Source: Opitutia bacterium | Lineage (GTDB): Bacteria; Verrucomicrobiota; Verrucomicrobiia; Opitutales; Seribacteraceae | DNA: 7,732 nucleotides | Assembly: GCA_002692605.1 (NCBI GenBank) | Contig: NZLE01000027.1 | Coordinates: 3,307-11,038, forward strand | Reading direction: 5' to 3' | Shown here: positions 1 through 5,779 of the stretch, piece after piece | Position numbering within the stretch: the first letter of the stretch is position 1 | How the letters are laid out: every line of letters begins with the position of its first letter | Notes under the pieces: generated by a model | What the model was told of the DNA's origin: nothing | Database searches by the model: none | Seen by the model: only the letters and a program-made list of their open reading frames with translations | Position numbers and translations under genes: made by a program

Positions 1-782
1 TGATAGACGTCGGGCACCCAAATTTGAAAAGGGGCAACTCCCACCTTGAAGGCAATGCCTGCAAAAACCAAAACGACTCCGGCGCGAAGGATCAAATTTT
101 CCTGATTTTCTGCCAGGAAACCACTTAAATAACTAAAGGACAGGGGATCCGCGTAATTATGATCTTGGTAGGAAGCTCCCCAAACTTCGGGACTTGAAGC
201 GACTCCATAAATGAGAACGATACCGAAAAGTAGCAGAGATGAACTCAAAGCGCCGAAAATCAAATACTTGATTCCCGCCTCCAAGGATTTGGAGGATTCT
301 CGGTTGTAGGCAACCAAAGCATAGAAGCAAAGAGCCACCGTTTCCAAAGCAACGAAAAGCATGAGGAAGTGATTGCTTTGGCAAAGAAGCATCAGACCCG
401 CCGTCGCAAGCATAGTCAGATGGTGAAATTCTCCGACTCTAAGACGGTTGAGTTTCAAATAACGGTGCCCCAGTAAGGAAACCAGAAAGGAAGAAAAGAG
501 AAAAAAGGTCCTCATTACGTCTCCACGAAAGCCCTGATTCAACATTCCTGAAAATGTGCTTCGGTCAAAAGTGTGATGCCAAAACAAATAATCAAGAAGG
601 TGGACAAGACAAAGAGACCCTTGAAAAAAAATGGCTGTCTTCCCTGCAAAGGAGGGACTTCCGATCGTACGCTTACCAAACAAATCGATTCCGAGAACAA
701 GCACTGCGCCTAACGCGAGAACGCATTCCGGCCATATTTCAAACCAAAGATTATCTTGCGAGAAGCTGAGGAAAGATTCCAT
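1..782 (-). CDS. nuoN: NADH-quinone oxidoreductase subunit N, N-terminal part (cut by left window edge)
   Basis: NuoN is an antiporter-like membrane subunit of complex I that forms one proton channel, next to NuoK. Reading leftward from ATG at 782-780, 260 whole codons are open with no stop before the edge; family members are usually near 480 residues, so about half is seen. The start MESFLSFSQDNLWFEIWPE leads into a hydrophobic segment, as in the family. Two channel residues are visible: Glu147 in ALETVAL (the TM5 glutamate) and Lys246 in AFKVGVAPF (the TM7 lysine), followed by the conserved W-V-P-D-V-Y. Lys172 in EAGIKYL is also typical. The start is fixed by a good ribosome site at 795-788 and lies one base after the nuoM stop, so the two are probably coupled. 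Identity is very likely; the C-terminal half, including the TM12 lysine, cannot be judged. Confidence 0.96.
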   Translation of the reverse strand, partial: MESFLSFSQDNLWFEIWPECVLALGAVLVLGIDLFGKRTIGSPSFAGKTAIFFQGSLCLVHLLDYLFWHHTFDRSTFSGMLNQGFRGDVMRTFFLFSSFLVSLLGHRYLKLNRLRVGEFHHLTMLATAGLMLLCQSNHFLMLFVALETVALCFYALVAYNRESSKSLEAGIKYLIFGALSSSLLLFGIVLIYGVASSPEVWGASYQDHNYADPLSFSYLSGFLAENQENLILRAGVVLVFAGIAFKVGVAPFQIWVPDVY

Positions 783-783
783 G

Positions 784-2409
784 TCAGTCCTTCTTGGGTT
801 CAAGGGTTGTCCTATCTTCGGGAGAAACCGATCCTTTCCCCTCTTGATCTTTCCCTGCCAAACAGCAAGGAGGCAGTTGGGAAGTCCTTCCGGACAAAGA
901 GCTTGAGGAGTCGTAACGTAAGTGAATTTCGTGATTTACCCGTTCGGAAATCCCCTTGGGCCAAAGGCCTAAAAAAAGCAGGGCAGATACCAGAACTCCT
1001 GCCGGAATCATTTCCGTAACGCTTAAGTCGACAATCGGAGAATCCTTGGCATATTCGGAAAGTTCATCGCTTTGCTTACCGTAAAATATGCGAGCAACTG
1101 CTCGGAGTCCGAAAATTGCGGAAATTATGATTCCAAGAGCCGCAAGTCCCAAAATAAGTTGATGATCCGAATTTTCTCCGAGAGAAAGAAAAATTCCAAA
1201 TTCTCCCCAAAAATTACCGAAACCAGGCAAGCCGATCGTGGCAAGCGAAGCGGCAATGAAGAAGCAGGCCAAAACGGGAGTTTGCGAAGCCAACCCTCCC
1301 ATTTGGGTCATTTCAAGAGTCCCGCTTCTCCGATAGACGTATTGGGACAACAGAAACATTAATGAAACCGATAAGCCATGAGCAGCCATCAGCATGACGG
1401 CCGCGCCTGCCCCCAGAGAGGAACAAACCCCAACTCCCAAAAAACAATAACCCATGTGCATGACGGAACCGTTACCGACCATGCTCTTGAGGTTCGTCTG
1501 GGCCAGAGTCACAAAGCCGACGAATAAAACGTTGCCCAAGGCAAGCCAAAGAAGATAAGGACTCCAAGCCAAGGCTGCCTCGGGAAGAAGAGGTGCGGCG
1601 ATTTGAACCAAGCCGTATAAGCCAAATTTCTTCAGAACCCCGGCATGGAGCATGGAAACCGAAGTGGGAGCAGCTTCATAACCTCGTGGAGCCCATGTGT
1701 GAAAGGGGAAAAGGGCAACTAAGACACCAAAGCCAAAAAGTAACATGCCAAATATTTTAAACTGGGTGGATTCACCCATTCCCATTTCCGAGATTGCTTG
1801 TGACAAAGAAGGAAAATCAAAGCTTTTTGCATCCACCATTACATTGAGGGCAATCAAACCACCCAAGGAAACGAGAGCTCCCAGGGTAAGGTAAACGGTA
1901 ATCTCGAGCGCAATGGAGCGACGATCTCGTCCACCCCATATTCCAATCATTACAAATGTGGGTATCAATGCGAATTCATGAAAAAGGTAATAGAAAAACA
2001 GATCGACGCTTGCAAAAAGTCCCATCAAGCCGGATTGCATGAAAAGCAACAGGGCAAGGTAGAGTCGAATTCGTTCGACACCCGAACCGATTGCGGCCAA
2101 ACCGGCCCCGAAACCAACGAGGCCAGCCATTGCAAAAAGGGGTGAGGATACTCCGTTCAGTCCAAGATGAAAATTGATCTTCAGTTCCTGCAAGCCCATT
2201 CTTGAATACAGGACGGTAAAGTTGTAACCGTGAATGGAATCATCGAAACGAAGAAATAACGCAATTCCAGCCAAGCAGGGGAATCCAAAGGCAAAACAGG
2301 AAAGTTTTTTTGCGAAATCATCACTTCTGCCCATGCCACACAAAAGGCTTAGCGCCCCCAGGGCGGGAACGAGAATGGCACCGAGCAAAAGAAATTGGTC
2401 AAAGTTCAT
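784..2409 (-). CDS. nuoM: NADH-quinone oxidoreductase subunit M, divergent
   Basis: NuoM is the middle antiporter-like proton-channel subunit of the complex I membrane arm. The 541-residue product is hydrophobic throughout with about 14 membrane segments. Family hallmarks present are Glu145 in LFHEFALIP (TM5), Pro235 and His237 in FPFHTW, Lys261 in AGVLKKFG (TM8), His318 in MHMGY, His344 in AAHGLS and Glu403 in GNFWGEF (TM12). Oddities by eye alignment to E. coli NuoM: the TM7 lysine (K234 there) is Leu230; W-L-P-D-A-H reads W-A-P-R-G-Y (239-244); Q-T-D reads Q-T-N (304-306); and I-A-Y reads V-G-N (311-313). An extra lysine, Lys260, precedes Lys261. After the last helix (GVLVSALLFLGLWP, to 484) a hydrophilic tail of nearly 60 residues makes it longer than E. 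coli's 509. The ATG has a ribosome site GAGGAAAG six bases upstream, overlapping the nuoL stop. A distant Mrp/hydrogenase antiporter subunit is unlikely in this operon position. Confidence 0.95.
   Translation of the reverse strand: MNFDQFLLLGAILVPALGALSLLCGMGRSDDFAKKLSCFAFGFPCLAGIALFLRFDDSIHGYNFTVLYSRMGLQELKINFHLGLNGVSSPLFAMAGLVGFGAGLAAIGSGVERIRLYLALLLFMQSGLMGLFASVDLFFYYLFHEFALIPTFVMIGIWGGRDRRSIALEITVYLTLGALVSLGGLIALNVMVDAKSFDFPSLSQAISEMGMGESTQFKIFGMLLFGFGVLVALFPFHTWAPRGYEAAPTSVSMLHAGVLKKFGLYGLVQIAAPLLPEAALAWSPYLLWLALGNVLFVGFVTLAQTNLKSMVGNGSVMHMGYCFLGVGVCSSLGAGAAVMLMAAHGLSVSLMFLLSQYVYRRSGTLEMTQMGGLASQTPVLACFFIAASLATIGLPGFGNFWGEFGIFLSLGENSDHQLILGLAALGIIISAIFGLRAVARIFYGKQSDELSEYAKDSPIVDLSVTEMIPAGVLVSALLFLGLWPKGISERVNHEIHLRYDSSSSLSGRTSQLPPCCLAGKDQEGKGSVSPEDRTTLEPKKD
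788..795 (-). promoter_or_regulatory. Ribosome binding site of nuoN inside the end of nuoM
   Basis: AAGAAGGA lies five bases before the nuoN ATG and is at the same time the coding sequence for the final Lys-Lys-Asp of NuoM. The nuoM stop (TGA) falls between the site and the start, leaving one base between stop and ATG. This fixes the nuoN start and suggests coupled translation of the two antiporter-like subunits. Confidence 0.75.
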
Positions 2410-2415
2410 AAATCG

Positions 2416-2423
2416 CTTTCCTC
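2416..2423 (-). promoter_or_regulatory. Ribosome binding site of nuoM overlapping the nuoL stop
   Basis: GAGGAAAG ends six bases before the nuoM ATG, and its first bases are part of the nuoL TGA stop codon. It supports ATG at 2409 as the nuoM start and implies that ribosomes ending nuoL can load directly onto nuoM. Confidence 0.7.
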
Positions 2424-4260
2424 AATTTCCGAATAATCCGGATGCGTAAGCAAGAAAACCCAAAGTTCCGAGAATGAACCAAAAGGCATAGGCATGAATT
2501 CGACCGACGTAAAAGGTTTTGGCCAAAAGAGCAAACAGCGCGGCAAGACCAGCGGATCCTCGAACCATGAGGCCAGATACGAACAAAAGCTCCAATACTT
2601 CCAAAAAACGAGCCCAAGGATCCTGCACCCTCTTGACGTATAAAGCGTACACCTCGTCAAAATAAAGCTTACTCGAACACAAACGGTAGAATGCGGGTGC
2701 TTTTGTTTCCAAAGGATCCGATTGGTCGACCTTTGAATAAAGAAGCTTGGCAGCGATGCAACCGGATACCCAAGCGAATGTACCAAGAACAATCATCCAA
2801 AGATGATTGGGCATCTTGGCCACCAGTTCCAAATCACTCAGACTAGACCCAATGAGACTGAACGGATAAAGCCCATGGTAACCCCCGATTACTGATAAAA
2901 GAGCGAGAATGATCAAAGGAGCGGTCATCAAAGAGGCGCTTTCATGGGCTTGTTTGGCGTATTTGCTCCTAGCCTCCCCTTCAAAGGTGATGAAATAAAG
3001 CCTGAACATATAAAGAGCCGTGAGGATCGCACCCGCATAAAGAAGAACGAAAACCGGCATGTTCGAATTGTATGCCCCAAGAAGAATCGCATCCTTGCTG
3101 AAATAACCGGAGAGAAAGTTCACTCCGGAAATTGCCAAAACGCCGATCAGGAAGGTCAATGCCGTGATGGGCATCTTTTTTCTCAAACCTCCGTAGTTGA
3201 AAATGTCCTGTTCGTGGTGACAGGCATGAATGACGGAACCCGAACCGAGAAACATCAAAGCCTTGAAAAAGGCATGGGTCATAAGATGGAACATGGCAAT
3301 CCCAGGCATACCCAAACCAAAGGCAGCGGTCATGTATCCGAGTTGGGAAAGAGTCGAGTATGCGAGAATCTTTTTGATGTCGCGTTGGACAAAAGCGCAA
3401 AATCCTGCATACAACCCCATGCCCGATCCAGCAAGGCCAAGAAGGCTCAATGCTTGGTCTGTGAACAGAAAATCGATGCGAACCAAGAGATAAATTCCCG
3501 CAGCAACCATGGTGGCTGCGTGAATCAGAGCGGAAACCGGAGTGGGCCCTGCCATCGCGTCAGGCAACCATACATGCAGGGGAAACTGAGCGGACTTACC
3601 AATGAATCCGCAGGCCAAGGCCAAGCACAAGGCGGTGGAAGTGAGACTCGGGTCAAACGAGGCCAAATCGCTCAATTCCTTCAAGTTAACGGTGCCAAAA
3701 ATCCAATAAGTCAGAACAATTCCGATCAGAAAGCCAAAATCACCGATTCGATTTACAATGAATGCTTTCTTTGATGCGTTGGCAGCCTCCTCCGTCGTGA
3801 AGTAGTGTGATATGAGCAAATAGGAACTGAATCCAACTAACTCCCAAAAGACAAAGATCATGATCAGGTTGTCCGCCAGGGTAATGCCAAGCATCGAAAA
3901 CATAAAGATGGACAAGCCGCCAAAATATCTGGATTTGGCCGTATCATCATCCATGTATCCGAGGCTGAAGATGTGAATCAGCAACCCAACGAACGCCACC
4001 ACGAAGAGAAGCAATCGGGCAGGCCCGTCAATGAGAAAGCCAAAGCGTAACTCCCAGTTGGAAAGAGTAAGCCAATTGGCGTCCCATGCGAAATCCTCTC
4101 CCCCGTTACTGAAAATAAGGTAAGAGGCAAAGACCAAAATTCCACCTGCGGTAGCTACGGACAAAAGAGCTGCGACATTGCCATGTTTTCGAAGAAAAAA
4201 CAAAGTGACCAAAGACGAAAGCAAAGGCAAAAGAAGAATACTGAAGGCTAAAATCTCCAT
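2422..4260 (-). CDS. nuoL: NADH-quinone oxidoreductase subunit L
   Basis: NuoL is the antiporter-like subunit at the far end of the complex I membrane arm, forming a proton channel and carrying the lateral helix that runs along NuoM and NuoN. The product is 612 residues, almost exactly the E. coli length. The channel set is complete: Glu140 in FWELVGFS, Lys222 in IGKSAQFP, the P-L-H-V-W-L-P-D-A-M stretch (227-236), His247 in ALIHAAT, His325, His329 and Lys333 in FHLMTHAFFKALMF, and Lys389-Asp390 in GYFSKDAI. The C-terminal part has KLYFDEVY (531-538), then an amphipathic stretch fitting the lateral helix and a last hydrophobic segment (about 592-610). The ATG lies three bases after the nuoK stop (TAG-TCG-ATG) with no clear ribosome site, so re-initiation after nuoK is likely. 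Nothing appears truncated. Confidence 0.98.
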   Translation of the reverse strand: MEILAFSILLLPLLSSLVTLFFLRKHGNVAALLSVATAGGILVFASYLIFSNGGEDFAWDANWLTLSNWELRFGFLIDGPARLLLFVVAFVGLLIHIFSLGYMDDDTAKSRYFGGLSIFMFSMLGITLADNLIMIFVFWELVGFSSYLLISHYFTTEEAANASKKAFIVNRIGDFGFLIGIVLTYWIFGTVNLKELSDLASFDPSLTSTALCLALACGFIGKSAQFPLHVWLPDAMAGPTPVSALIHAATMVAAGIYLLVRIDFLFTDQALSLLGLAGSGMGLYAGFCAFVQRDIKKILAYSTLSQLGYMTAAFGLGMPGIAMFHLMTHAFFKALMFLGSGSVIHACHHEQDIFNYGGLRKKMPITALTFLIGVLAISGVNFLSGYFSKDAILLGAYNSNMPVFVLLYAGAILTALYMFRLYFITFEGEARSKYAKQAHESASLMTAPLIILALLSVIGGYHGLYPFSLIGSSLSDLELVAKMPNHLWMIVLGTFAWVSGCIAAKLLYSKVDQSDPLETKAPAFYRLCSSKLYFDEVYALYVKRVQDPWARFLEVLELLFVSGLMVRGSAGLAALFALLAKTFYVGRIHAYAFWFILGTLGFLAYASGLFGN

Positions 4261-4263
4261 CGA

Positions 4264-4572
4264 CTAATTGCTCAACAGGCTCATGTCCTCGGAAAAAACA
4301 CTGGCCCGTTTCTTGTAGAGGGCGACCAGCAAAGCCAAACCGACTGCAACTTCCGAGGCAGCTACAGTCATTATGAAAAATACGAACAAGCTTCCATCCA
4401 AATTCAGACTGGTTCGGGAAAAGGCAACCAGAGCGACGTTTACGCCATTCAACATCAACTCCAGGGACATCAAAACCAAGAGAAGGTTCCTTCGAATCAC
4501 AACCCCGAGAAAACCGATGGCAAAAAGGACTCCGCCAAGGCCTACGAAATGATGAGGAGTGATCGTTTCCAT
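4264..4572 (-). CDS. nuoK: NADH-quinone oxidoreductase subunit K
   Basis: NuoK is a small three-helix membrane subunit (ND4L homologue) that helps form the proton path between the quinone-side subunits and NuoN. From the chosen ATG it is 102 residues, close to E. coli's 100. Three hydrophobic segments are visible. The two key membrane glutamates are present: Glu38 in LMSLELMLNGVN and Glu74 in AASEVAVGLAL. The start is METITPHHFV: it lies eight bases after a strong GGAGGAGAG site and four bases after the nuoJ stop. The reading frame is open seven codons further upstream to a TTG, but that would put an Arg-rich stretch before the first helix and run into nuoJ, so it was not used. The C-terminal end (KKRASVFSEDMSLLSN) is a short charged tail. 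Confidence 0.97.
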   Translation of the reverse strand: METITPHHFVGLGGVLFAIGFLGVVIRRNLLLVLMSLELMLNGVNVALVAFSRTSLNLDGSLFVFFIMTVAASEVAVGLALLVALYKKRASVFSEDMSLLSN

Positions 4573-4576
4573 TGCC

Positions 4577-5134
4577 TTAACTCTCCTCCGCAACGGATTT
4601 CTTGCTGAGGATGATCACACCGACCATAGCCGCCAACAGAAGAAACCCAGAAACCTGTAACGGAAGCATGTATTTGGTGAAAAGACCAAAACCAAAGTTC
4701 TTCACCGCAGTCGAAAAAACAAGATTTTGACCGGTAACCATGGAGGATTCGTCAATGGCGGGCCAAATTTGACGGTTTGATTCAAAACCCGTCTGCAAAA
4801 CGAAATTCAACACCAAGATCACGAGCAAACCTGCTGCCACGGAACCGGCAAGTCCGGAAACGACTTTTATTCTGGATGCCTTTCCACCTTCAGGGCCTAC
4901 GTCCAGGAGCATGATGATAAAAAGAAACAAAACCATCACCGCTCCCGCATAGACCAGAACCTGCAAAATAGCCAAAAAGAAAGCTTCCAATAAAACGAAA
5001 AGCGCAGCAACTCCGACGAGGGAAGTGATCATGAACAATGCAGCGGGTACCGGATGTTTTGAAAAAACCATCAGAACGGCTCCTCCCACAGTTAAGGTGG
5101 CGAAGAAATAAAAGAGTAAATCCACTATATTCAC
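4577..5134 (-). CDS. nuoJ: NADH-quinone oxidoreductase subunit J
   Basis: NuoJ is the ND6 homologue, a five-helix membrane subunit whose third helix is thought to change conformation during coupling of quinone reduction to proton pumping. The 185-residue product (E. coli 184) has the diagnostic TM3 stretch LQVLVYAGAVMVLF (58-71, with Tyr62 and Gly64), preceded by Glu50 and followed by the hydrophobic FIIMLLDVG. A polar loop (about 81-135) precedes a last helix ending SKKSVAEES. The start used is GTG at 5134-5132; another in-frame GTG lies three codons on, and the next ATG (codon 22) would lose the first helix. No Shine-Dalgarno sequence precedes either GTG, so the exact start is uncertain. 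It is the only gene here with a sizeable upstream gap (93 bases after nuoI). The end of the gene carries the nuoK ribosome site. Confidence 0.95.
   Translation of the reverse strand: MNIVDLLFYFFATLTVGGAVLMVFSKHPVPAALFMITSLVGVAALFVLLEAFFLAILQVLVYAGAVMVLFLFIIMLLDVGPEGGKASRIKVVSGLAGSVAAGLLVILVLNFVLQTGFESNRQIWPAIDESSMVTGQNLVFSTAVKNFGFGLFTKYMLPLQVSGFLLLAAMVGVIILSKKSVAEES
4581..4589 (-). promoter_or_regulatory. Ribosome binding site of nuoK inside the end of nuoJ
   Basis: GGAGGAGAG is the strongest Shine-Dalgarno match in the window. It ends eight bases before ATG at 4572 and codes for the Glu-Glu-Ser end of NuoJ. It decides the nuoK start in favour of METITPHHFV over the upstream in-frame TTG at 4593. 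Confidence 0.75.
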
Positions 5135-5191
5135 GAAACAGGCGACCAGGTGTAAGAAAACGAGGAAAAGGCAGAGTCTTTAAAATCGAAA

Positions 5192-5205
5192 TCCGAGCTA
5201 TCGGA
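5192..5205 (-). other. Small perfect hairpin in the nuoI-nuoJ gap
   Basis: TCCGA-TAGC-TCGGA forms a five-base-pair perfect stem with a four-base loop, followed on the minus strand by TTTCGATTTTA. It sits 58 bases or more before the nuoJ start. It could be an mRNA processing or stabilising element, or chance; it is too short to call a terminator. Confidence 0.2.
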
Positions 5206-5209
5206 CAAT

Positions 5210-5251
5210 CCAAAAAAACAAACGAGCCTAGTGAGAATTGCCCTCAAGCTC
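5210..5251 (-). terminator. Possible weak terminator or attenuator across the nuoI stop
   Basis: On the minus strand, GAGC (5251-5248) can pair with GCTC (5227-5224), and TGAG (5246-5243) with CTCA (5235-5232), giving a two-part stem with a seven-base loop and an uneven 1-by-4 internal loop. GTTTGTTTTTTTGG follows directly, with seven T in a row at 5218-5212. The shape resembles an intrinsic terminator, but the stem is short and interrupted and overlaps coding sequence. At most it would be a partial attenuator between the nuoG-H-I and nuoJ-N segments, or chance. The gap it opens holds no gene. Confidence 0.25.
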
Positions 5252-5773
5252 AGCCTTTCTTTTCTTGTCCCATTTGTAGTGCTGGTCGGGCAGCGTACCT
5301 CCCAACTCATAGAGCTTTTCCTTGTGATTGATCAACTCTTCGCGATCATAACCGGACAAGGAATATTCGTTCTGAAGAAAAATAGCTTCCTCCGGACAAA
5401 CTTCCTGACAGTAACCGCAATAAATGCATCGAAGCATATTGATTTCGAAATCCTCGGGCGCCTTTTCGACATGCTCACGCGATTCGTCCTCTTCGGGAAC
5501 TTCCCCAGGGGTAATTCTAATGGCTTTGGGTGGGCAAACGAATTCGCAAAGTTGACAGGAAACGCATTTCTCTCGTCCATTTGGATCTTTCACCAAAGTG
5601 GGAACACCACGGTATCCTTGGGGAATGACAGGCTTTTCCTCAGGGTATTGCAAAGTTACCTTCTCTTTGAAAAGATTGGAAAAGGTGGTTTTCAAACCGG
5701 TCACAATCTGAGGCAAGTAAGTGCGTTCGGATAGAGACAGGGGCTTTCTTTCAAGTACAACGGTTTTGGCCAT
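5228..5773 (-). CDS. nuoI: NADH-quinone oxidoreductase subunit I (two 4Fe-4S clusters)
   Basis: NuoI is the peripheral-arm ferredoxin-like subunit (TYKY homologue) that passes electrons through clusters N6a and N6b towards N2 and quinone. The 181-residue soluble protein (E. coli 180) has two complete CxxCxxCxxxCP motifs: Cys70, 73, 76, 80 (CVSCQLCEFVCP) and Cys116, 119, 122, 126 (CIYCGYCQEVCP). The N-terminal FSNLFKEKVTLQYPEEKP and GYRGVPTLV blocks are typical and lie before the first motif; the C-terminal end is a charged segment with LPDQHYKWDKKRK. The ATG follows the nuoH stop by six bases (TGA-TAA-TAT-ATG, two in-frame stops in tandem) without a visible ribosome site, so coupling to nuoH is likely. 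The stop (TAG) lies inside a weak hairpin that leads into a T-rich run. Identity is secure. Confidence 0.98.
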   Translation of the reverse strand: MAKTVVLERKPLSLSERTYLPQIVTGLKTTFSNLFKEKVTLQYPEEKPVIPQGYRGVPTLVKDPNGREKCVSCQLCEFVCPPKAIRITPGEVPEEDESREHVEKAPEDFEINMLRCIYCGYCQEVCPEEAIFLQNEYSLSGYDREELINHKEKLYELGGTLPDQHYKWDKKRKAELEGNSH

Positions 5774-5779
5774 ATATTA

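Noticed and set aside
1..782. nuoN as a broken gene because no complete open frame appears at the left edge.
   Set aside because: Reading from ATG at 782 gives 260 unbroken codons with NuoN signatures; the gene simply leaves the window.
784..960. A frameshift near the end of nuoM as the source of its polar tail.
   Set aside because: The other two minus frames were read: one hits TAA within eight codons, and the other gives no hydrophobic or family-like sequence before a stop. No alternative ending is visible within the window, though comparison with relatives could reopen this.
2944..3774. A 276-codon open frame on the plus strand, antisense to nuoL.
   Set aside because: Its product is rich in Lys, Arg, Gln, Asn, Gly and His with no family resemblance. 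This is what the complement of hydrophobic (NTN) codons gives, and nuoL on the other strand is fully conserved there.
4573..4593. A TTG start seven codons upstream for nuoK.
   Set aside because: It would overlap nuoJ and add Met-Arg-Arg-Arg before the first helix; ATG at 4572 has a strong ribosome site at the right distance.
5180..5208. A promoter for nuoJ: TTGTCC, 17 bases, TTTTAA on the minus strand.
   Set aside because: The -35 matches four of six bases and the -10 only three of six, which is expected by chance in AT-rich sequence; the -35 also lies in the small hairpin.
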